From Comamonadaceae bacterium (GTDB lineage Bacteria; Pseudomonadota; Gammaproteobacteria; Burkholderiales; Burkholderiaceae_C): a stretch of DNA of 11,696 nt. The stretch covers positions 1 to 11,696 of the forward strand of contig CANLWQ010000035.1 of the NCBI GenBank assembly GCA_947494405.1, read 5' to 3'. The translations under genes and the position numbers were made by a program. This document shows, one piece after another, positions 6,874 to 11,696 of the stretch (the first letter of the stretch is position 1; each line of letters opens with the position of its first letter). The notes under the pieces were generated by a model. That model worked only from the letters and a program-made list of their open reading frames with translations, had not been told where the DNA came from and ran no database searches.

Positions 6874-8253
6874 ATGGCATCCGCTCTGAGCGACAAACTA
6901 TCCAAGCTGGTCAAACACATCAGCGGGCAAGCACGTATCACCGAGGCCAATGTGGCTGACATGTTGCGCGAGGTGCGCATGGCTTTGCTCGAAGCCGATG
7001 TGGCCTTGCCGGTGGTGCGTGACTTTATTGCGCGGGTCAAGGAAAAAGCCTTGGGCCAAGAGGTATTGAGTTCACTCACGCCTGGGCAGGTGCTGGTGAG
7101 CATTGTGCAAAAAGAATTGGCCGCCACCATGGGCGAAGGCGTGGCCGATATCAATTTGGCGGCGCAACCCCCCGCAGTCATTTTGATGGCGGGCTTGCAA
7201 GGCGCGGGTAAAACCACCACCACCGCCAAACTCGCCAAGCACCTTATCTTCAAGCGCAAAAAGAAAGTGCTGACGGTGTCGGCTGACGTGTACCGCCCAG
7301 CCGCGATTGAGCAACTTAAAACCGTGACAGCGCAGGCCGGTGCCGAATGGTTCGCCAGCGACGCCAGTCAAAAGCCAGTCGACATTGTGTTGGCCGCCTT
7401 AGATTACGCCCGCAAGCACTATATAGATGTGCTGTTGGTGGATACCGCCGGTCGCTTGGCAATCGACGAAGCCTTGATGCAAGAAATCAAAGCCCTGCAT
7501 GCGGCGGTGCATCCGGTGGAAACCTTGTTTGTGGTGGACGCCATGATGGGTCAAGACGCGGTCAACACGGCGCGTGCTTTCAAAGAAGCTTTGCCGCTCA
7601 CAGGCATTGTGCTGACCAAAACCGATGGCGATTCGCGTGGCGGCGCGGCCTTGTCGGTGCGGCAAATCACTGGCGTTCCGATTAAGTTTGCGGGTACCAG
7701 CGAAAAAATCGATGGCCTTGAAGCTTTTGACGCAGAGCGTCATGCGGGCCGTATTTTGGGCATGGGCGACATTTTGGCTTTGGTCGAGCAAGTCACGGCC
7801 AATGTGGACATGGAGGCTGCCCAAAAAATGGCAGCCAAACTCAAGAGCGGGGACGGTTTTGACCTCAACGATTTTTTGAGTCAAATCCAGCAGATGAAGC
7901 AAATGGGCGGCCTGTCAAGTTTGATGGACAAATTGCCCAGCCAACTCACCGCCAAAGCCGGTGCGGTTAATTTCGATAAAGCCGAAAAAGAAATGCAGCG
8001 CAAGCAAGGCATTATTCACAGCATGACGCCCAAAGAGCGGGCCAAGCCTGAATTGATCAAGGCCACCCGCAAGCGCCGTATCGCCCTAGGCGCTGGCGTT
8101 CAGGTGCAAGACGTCAACCGGCTGCTGAATGAGTTTGGCCAAATGCAAGACATGATGAAAAAAATGCGCGGCGGCGGCCTCATGAAAATGATGAAAAAAC
8201 TCGGCGGCATGAAGGGCAGCATGGGCGGCGGTTTTTCCGGCATGCCGCGTTAG
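6874..8253 (+). CDS. ffh: Signal recognition particle GTPase Ffh
   Basis: A 459-residue protein component of the signal recognition particle. With 4.5S RNA it binds signal sequences and transmembrane segments of nascent chains and delivers ribosomes to FtsY at the membrane. The helical N domain (about 1-85) is followed by the G domain with P-loop G107-[15 protein letters not shown] (138-144), DTAGR (190-194) and TKTDGD (248-253). The Met-rich M domain (about 325-459) includes the SRP-RNA binding stretch [13 protein letters not shown]...RRIALGAG (383-408). The C-terminus is the usual MMKKM/GG repeat. Length matches E. coli Ffh (453). The start is 65 bases from the divergent CcsA-like gene; its Shine-Dalgarno is weak (AGG nine bases upstream). 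Its stop overlaps that of the convergent miaB. Confidence 0.98.
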   Translation: MASALSDKLSKLVKHISGQARITEANVADMLREVRMALLEADVALPVVRDFIARVKEKALGQEVLSSLTPGQVLVSIVQKELAATMGEGVADINLAAQPPAVILMAGLQGAGKTTTTAKLAKHLIFKRKKKVLTVSADVYRPAAIEQLKTVTAQAGAEWFASDASQKPVDIVLAALDYARKHYIDVLLVDTAGRLAIDEALMQEIKALHAAVHPVETLFVVDAMMGQDAVNTARAFKEALPLTGIVLTKTDGDSRGGAALSVRQITGVPIKFAGTSEKIDGLEAFDAERHAGRILGMGDILALVEQVTANVDMEAAQKMAAKLKSGDGFDLNDFLSQIQQMKQMGGLSSLMDKLPSQLTAKAGAVNFDKAEKEMQRKQGIIHSMTPKERAKPELIKATRKRRIALGAGVQVQDVNRLLNEFGQMQDMMKKMRGGGLMKMMKKLGGMKGSMGGGFSGMPR

Positions 8254-9587
8254 TCTTTCAGCACCACTTGGCCGCGTAGCGAGTGCGGCAGCGCCTCGGT
8301 GATCAGCACATCAATCATTTGACCTACCAAGCGTTGGCCCATAGGCCCCGCGTCAAAATTGACAATGCGGTTGCATTCGGTGCGGCCCATCAACTCGGCC
8401 GCACTTTTGCGCGAAGCGCCTTCCACCAATATGCGTTGCACCGTGCCCACGCGGCTTTGGCCAATGCGGTTCACATTGGCCTCTACCGTGGCTTGCAGGT
8501 GCTGCAAGCGACGCAACTTCACCTCATGCGGCGTGTCGTCTTGCAAATTGGCCGCTGGTGTGCCTGGGCGGGGGCTGAAGATAAAACTGAACGACGCATC
8601 AAAACCTATGTCGGTGATGAGCTTCATCAGCTTGTCAAAGTCTTCTTCGGTTTCTCCTGGAAAGCCCACGATGAAGTCTGAGCTCATGGAAATGTCTGGG
8701 CGCACTGCGCGCAGTTTGCGAATCGTGCTTTTGTATTCCATGGCGGTGTAGCCGCGCTTCATGGCCATCAAGATTTTGTCGCTGCCGTGCTGCACCGGCA
8801 AGTGCAAATGGCTGACCAACTGCGGCACCTTGGCATAAACGTCGATAAGGCGCTGGGTGAATTCAATCGGGTGGCTGGTGGTGTAGCGCAGGCGCTCAAC
8901 CCCAGGAATTTCCGCGATGTATTCAATCAGTAAAGCGAAATCGGCAATCTCTGTGGTGTCGCCCATGCTGCCGCGGTAGGCGTTGACGTTTTGGCCCAGC
9001 AGGGTGATTTCTTTCACGCCTTGGGCCACCAAACCTGCCACTTCGGTGAGCACATCATCCAAGGGACGGTTGATTTCTTCGCCGCGTGTGTAGGGCACCA
9101 CGCAATAGCTGCAGTATTTGGAGCAGCCTTCCATGATGGAGACAAACGCCGATGCGCCGTCCACGCGGGCAGGGGGCAAGTGGTCGAATTTTTCGATTTC
9201 AGGAAAACTGATGTCGACTTGCGGTTTTTTTAAAGCTGCGCGTTGGTTCAGCAACTCGGGCAAGCGGTGCAAAGTTTGCGGACCAAACACCACGTCCACA
9301 TAAGGCGCACGCGTGATGATGGCTTGGCCCTCTTGGCTGGCCACACAACCGCCCACAGCAATTTGCACGCCTTTTTTCTTCAGGTGTTTGACGCGACCCA
9401 AATCGGAGAAGACTTTCTCTTGGGCTTTTTCGCGCACCGAGCAGGTGTTGAACACCACCAAGTCGGCTTCGTCTATGTCTTGGGTTTGTGTGTAGCCTTG
9501 GGCGGCGCCTAAGACATCGGCCATTTTGTCCGAGTCGTACTCGTTCATTTGGCAGCCAAAGGTTTTGATGAAGACTTTGCGGCTCAT
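8250..9587 (-). CDS. miaB: tRNA-2-methylthio-N6-dimethylallyladenosine synthase MiaB
   Basis: A 445-residue radical SAM methylthiotransferase that converts i6A37 to ms2i6A37 in tRNAs reading UNN codons. The N-terminal domain has the three cysteines C12 ([11 protein letters not shown]), C49 ([10 protein letters not shown]) and C81 (VGGCVASQ) that bind the auxiliary 4Fe-4S cluster. The radical SAM triad C155-x3-C159-x2-C162 is in [20 protein letters not shown]-terminal TRAM domain (about 375-443) completes the family layout. Length and motifs are those of MiaB rather than RimO. AAGG lies about 10 bases before the ATG. It diverges from the cupin gene across 96 bases and ends in the ffh stop codon. 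The ybeZ-ybeY neighbours seen in many gammaproteobacteria are absent here. Confidence 0.97.
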   Translation of the reverse strand: MSRKVFIKTFGCQMNEYDSDKMADVLGAAQGYTQTQDIDEADLVVFNTCSVREKAQEKVFSDLGRVKHLKKKGVQIAVGGCVASQEGQAIITRAPYVDVVFGPQTLHRLPELLNQRAALKKPQVDISFPEIEKFDHLPPARVDGASAFVSIMEGCSKYCSYCVVPYTRGEEINRPLDDVLTEVAGLVAQGVKEITLLGQNVNAYRGSMGDTTEIADFALLIEYIAEIPGVERLRYTTSHPIEFTQRLIDVYAKVPQLVSHLHLPVQHGSDKILMAMKRGYTAMEYKSTIRKLRAVRPDISMSSDFIVGFPGETEEDFDKLMKLITDIGFDASFSFIFSPRPGTPAANLQDDTPHEVKLRRLQHLQATVEANVNRIGQSRVGTVQRILVEGASRKSAAELMGRTECNRIVNFDAGPMGQRLVGQMIDVLITEALPHSLRGQVVLKD

Positions 9588-9683
9588 GGCTGAGCCTTGG
9601 CGATTGTGCAGCGGGTCATGGTGTAGATCCAGAGGCTGTGAGTGAGGGCAGATTGTAGGCGAGCCACTTCTTTATGATGCGCC

Positions 9684-10067
9684 ATGCCTACCTTCACACG
9701 CACCGTACTTTTTACCGACACCGATGGCCGCGCTCGTTTCAAGCAAGAGGCCGTTCCTTTAGACCAAGGCAATGCGCCCACCCATTTGAGCGAACTCTTG
9801 CCGACCCAAGGCTTGCAGTTGCGCCAAAGCCCTGTGGGGTTCAGGAGCAGTTTTCATGTGACCACCACACCGCAATGGGTGTTTATCTTGCAAGGGCAAA
9901 TGGAAATAGGTTTGCAAGACGGTTCGTCCCAAGTGTTTGGGCCTGGGCAGCATTTTTTCTCGGCAGATGTGTTGCCAGCGGGCGCGGTTTTCGACCCCGA
10001 GGTGCACGGGCATTGGAGCCGTCAAGTGGGCGAGCACGAACTCATCACCGCATTTGTCAGGGTGTGA
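9684..10067 (+). CDS. Small cupin-domain protein, degenerate metal site
   Basis: A 127-residue single-domain protein with a cupin-like beta-barrel pattern. The first cupin motif lies about 52-75 (GFRSSFHVTTTPQWVFILQG) and the second about 87-110 (GPGQHFF...P98-A-G100...H108-G-H110). The canonical HxH...E of motif 1 is reduced to H58 with Q64 near the Glu position, so a standard mononuclear metal site is doubtful. Substrate and function are unknown. No signal peptide is present, so it is probably cytoplasmic. The ATG has no Shine-Dalgarno sequence, and TATGAT (9673-9678) sits five bases before it, which would suit a leaderless mRNA. Another frame is open across this region but lacks family features. 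It stands alone between divergent miaB and the carbonic anhydrase gene. Confidence 0.75.
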   Translation: MPTFTRTVLFTDTDGRARFKQEAVPLDQGNAPTHLSELLPTQGLQLRQSPVGFRSSFHVTTTPQWVFILQGQMEIGLQDGSSQVFGPGQHFFSADVLPAGAVFDPEVHGHWSRQVGEHELITAFVRV

Positions 10068-10189
10068 AAGTTTCTCCTTGTGAGCTTTTGCGGATGGCTG
10101 GTTGGGTCAAAATGAGTTATTTAGAAGTATTTTTTGACTTAAAAATTAAAGACTTGACGCTTTGATGCCGATATCTAAGCCAGCATCTT

Positions 10190-10204
10190 GGGCGAGAATC
10201 GCCC
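10190..10204. other. Small GC hairpin in the AT-rich gap before the carbonic anhydrase gene
   Basis: GGGCGA and TCGCCC pair perfectly around GAA, 40 bases before the carbonic anhydrase ATG. No T-run follows, so it is not a convincing terminator for the cupin gene. The surrounding 177-base gap (10068-10244) is AT-rich with TTGACT (10134-10139) and TTGACG (10154-10159) as possible -35 elements, but no well-spaced -10 box was found. Confidence 0.3.
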
Positions 10205-10244
10205 CTGAACAGAATTTCTTTTCTATTACCTTTTTTGAGTAGCC

Positions 10245-11471
10245 ATGAAAAAATATTTGCGCCTGATCCTGGAAATTTTGCTGGGTATTTGTCTGGTTGC
10301 CACGGCAACATTGGCTTACTGGAATTTTTCCAGCAAAAAACATTTGAATGAACAAGTCTCCGAGTTGAGTCAGCAGATTGACGAAATGAAGGAGTCCATG
10401 GAGAAGGCCAGCGAAGAAGCCGAGGCCGCCAAAGAGGTCAAACCCGAGCCCGAAAACTCAGCTATTCAGGAAATGGAAGCTTTGAAAGCCGCCTTTGCCA
10501 ACGGCATTGTGTTGCAAGACGTAGAGACACTTTACAAAGCGCAAAAAGCGTTGAGTGCAGAAAGACAAGTGGGCTTGGCTTCCTTGAAATTGCTCACCAA
10601 AGGGGCGCAAGACGAGGGCACCATTGCCGCCTACCAAAAAGCTTTGGAAATGGCCGAGTGGAGCAACCGCCTGCAAACCGTGTGCGCGGCGCAAAACGCT
10701 TTGGCGGCCGCTGGTCAAAAGGTGAAAGTGCTATCGGAATGTAAAAAATCCACAGACAAAGACGCTGAGTCCAAAGATGACTCAGCCAAGAAAGATGACA
10801 AAGCGCATGCGGTGCATTGGGGTTACGAGGGCGATAACGGCCCAGAGCATTGGGGCGACGCTTTTCCAGTTTGCGGCAAAGGCAAAAAACAGTCACCTTT
10901 GAACATCATCGGACCGTTTGAAAAATCCAAAGAAACTTTAAGCGTGGACTACAAGGAAGGCCCGCTCAAAATGCTCAACAACGGCCACACTATTCAAGTG
11001 AATGTTGAACCTGGCAGCAGCTTGACGATTGGTAAAGAATCTTTTGATTTGCTGCAGTTTCACTTCCATAGACCTTCTGAAGAGCAAATCGATGGGAAAA
11101 ACGCCAGCATGGTGGCTCACTTTGTGCACAAGAGCAAGGAAGGCAAACTGGCGGTGATTGGCGTGATGCTGAACGAAGGCAAAGACAGCGCAGCCATCAA
11201 AACCTTGTGGGCCAATTTGCCACCCAAGGAAGGCGAGGAGTTTTTGCCAGCCAAGGTGACATTCAATCCGGCCAGCATGCTGCCCAAAGACATGGGCTTT
11301 TACAACTACGAGGGTTCACTCACCACACCCCCTTGTACCGAGGGTGTGCAGTTCTACATTCTTAAATCGCCTGTGGATATTTCCAAGCAGCAGCTGGCGA
11401 AGTTCCCCTTCAAGCTCAACGCCCGTCCAGTTCAATCTTTGAACGGTCGCAAAATTACTGCCGGCGGTTAA
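10245..11471 (+). CDS. Membrane-anchored alpha-carbonic anhydrase with N-terminal coiled coil
   Basis: A 408-residue protein. Residues about 5-26 form one membrane helix after MKK, with no lipobox, so the rest should be periplasmic. Residues 34-55 have clean heptads (L34, V38, L41, I45, M48, M52, A55) of a coiled coil. Residues about 72-166 are a predicted helical segment I do not recognise, with C147 and C166. A Lys/Asp/Ser linker (167-187) leads to an alpha-carbonic anhydrase domain (about 190-405) for CO2/bicarbonate interconversion. Zinc ligands H273, H275 and H292 are present, as are H248 (position of proton-shuttle H64), E279 (E106) and T360 (T199). C210 and C364 match the disulphide of bacterial periplasmic enzymes. 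The second-shell Glu117 position is V290 (MVAHFVH instead of MEAHLVH). Typical bacterial enzymes are about 220-260 residues, so the N-terminal 190 residues are extra. Only a weak GAG precedes the ATG. It converges on fliN, one base away. Confidence 0.9.
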   Translation: MKKYLRLILEILLGICLVATATLAYWNFSSKKHLNEQVSELSQQIDEMKESMEKASEEAEAAKEVKPEPENSAIQEMEALKAAFANGIVLQDVETLYKAQKALSAERQVGLASLKLLTKGAQDEGTIAAYQKALEMAEWSNRLQTVCAAQNALAAAGQKVKVLSECKKSTDKDAESKDDSAKKDDKAHAVHWGYEGDNGPEHWGDAFPVCGKGKKQSPLNIIGPFEKSKETLSVDYKEGPLKMLNNGHTIQVNVEPGSSLTIGKESFDLLQFHFHRPSEEQIDGKNASMVAHFVHKSKEGKLAVIGVMLNEGKDSAAIKTLWANLPPKEGEEFLPAKVTFNPASMLPKDMGFYNYEGSLTTPPCTEGVQFYILKSPVDISKQQLAKFPFKLNARPVQSLNGRKITAGG

Positions 11472-11472
11472 T

Positions 11473-11696
11473 TTAGATAGATTGCAAGCGATCGGTGGAT
11501 GGCACGACACGGGTGAGTCGAATGCCATAGCGGTCATTGACCAGCACCACCTCGCCTTGCGCGACCACGGTGTCGTTGACCAGCAAATCTAAAGGCTCGC
11601 CTGCAATGCGGTCGAGTTCAACCACGCTGCCCTGGGTCAAGCGCATCAAATCTTTGATTTTGATGTTGGTGCGTCCCACCTCAATAGAGAGAGTGA
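11473..11696 (-). CDS. fliN: Flagellar motor switch protein FliN, C-terminal part
   Basis: The reading frame is open to the right edge, so only the last 73 codons are present and the start is outside. The sequence (TLSIEVGRTNIKIKDLMRL, then QGSVVELDR, PLDLLVND, VAQGEVVLVNDRYGIRLTRVV) is the SpoA/surface-presentation domain typical of FliN, a component of the flagellar C-ring that sets rotation direction with FliG and FliM. The ending DRLQSI is usual for betaproteobacterial FliN and distinguishes it from the related type III secretion protein HrcQ. GTG at 11677-11679 is an internal Val codon, not the start. Its TAA is one base from the TAA of the convergent carbonic anhydrase gene. fliO/P/Q/R and fliM would be expected outside the window. 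Confidence 0.93.
   Translation of the reverse strand, partial: TLSIEVGRTNIKIKDLMRLTQGSVVELDRIAGEPLDLLVNDTVVAQGEVVLVNDRYGIRLTRVVPSTDRLQSI

Noticed and set aside
9674..10165. Longer open frame overlapping the cupin gene
   Set aside because: It is Arg/Pro-rich with no family features and is out of frame with the recognisable cupin sequence.
10134..10182. Promoter for the carbonic anhydrase gene using TTGACT or TTGACG as -35
   Set aside because: No -10 box at 16-18 base spacing from either element is convincing.
10117..10355. Minus-strand ORFs upstream of the carbonic anhydrase gene
   Set aside because: They lie in AT-rich non-coding DNA and over the start of a certain gene, with no ribosome-binding site or recognisable sequence.
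11473..11679. Complete 68-residue protein starting at GTG 11677-11679
   Set aside because: The frame continues upstream as TLSIE, matching FliN, so this is an internal Val and the gene is cut by the window edge.

Overview
The window looks like a chromosomal housekeeping segment of a betaproteobacterium, most likely Burkholderiales and plausibly a Comamonadaceae-type freshwater organism. This is inferred from the Lys/Ala-rich histone H1-like protein with a WPFPT-type C-terminus, the double-ATP-cone class Ia NrdA, the order cytochrome-assembly protein / PP0621-type protein / ampD divergent from ffh, and the FliN sequence. No tRNA, rRNA, CRISPR array, insertion sequence or phage gene was seen, and no stretch above 300 bases lacks a gene.

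Layout. Bases 1-5170 hold a minus-strand block: the nrdA-nrdB ribonucleotide reductase genes, read leftward, then a histone H1-like gene ending near a GC-rich palindrome at the left edge. The nrdA promoter can be read directly: a sigma70-type TTGAAA-17-TATAGT flanked and overlapped by two NrdR boxes exactly 32 bp apart. The nrdA-nrdB gap carries a hairpin and an 11-codon mini-ORF with a better Shine-Dalgarno sequence than nrdB itself.

Bases 5187-6808 hold a compact minus-strand operon: a CcsA/YpjD-like membrane protein, a small PP0621-type zinc-ribbon protein (ATGA overlap) and ampD (6-bp gap). It diverges from ffh (6874-8253, +). ffh meets miaB (minus) tail to tail with overlapping stop codons. 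miaB diverges from a small cupin gene (9684-10067, +).

Bases 10245-11471 encode the most unusual protein here: an alpha-carbonic anhydrase domain at the end of a membrane anchor, a coiled coil and an unrecognised helical segment. It is one base away from the convergent 3' end of fliN, which runs off the right edge.

The genes cover DNA precursor synthesis (nrdAB), chromatin-like DNA binding (H1), peptidoglycan recycling (ampD), membrane protein targeting (ffh), tRNA modification (miaB), CO2/bicarbonate chemistry and the flagellar switch (fliN). No dedicated new multi-gene system is evident. The points worth following are regulatory (mini-ORF, NrdR site, palindromes), a possible slippage site in the H1 gene, and the carbonic anhydrase architecture with its altered active-site shell.
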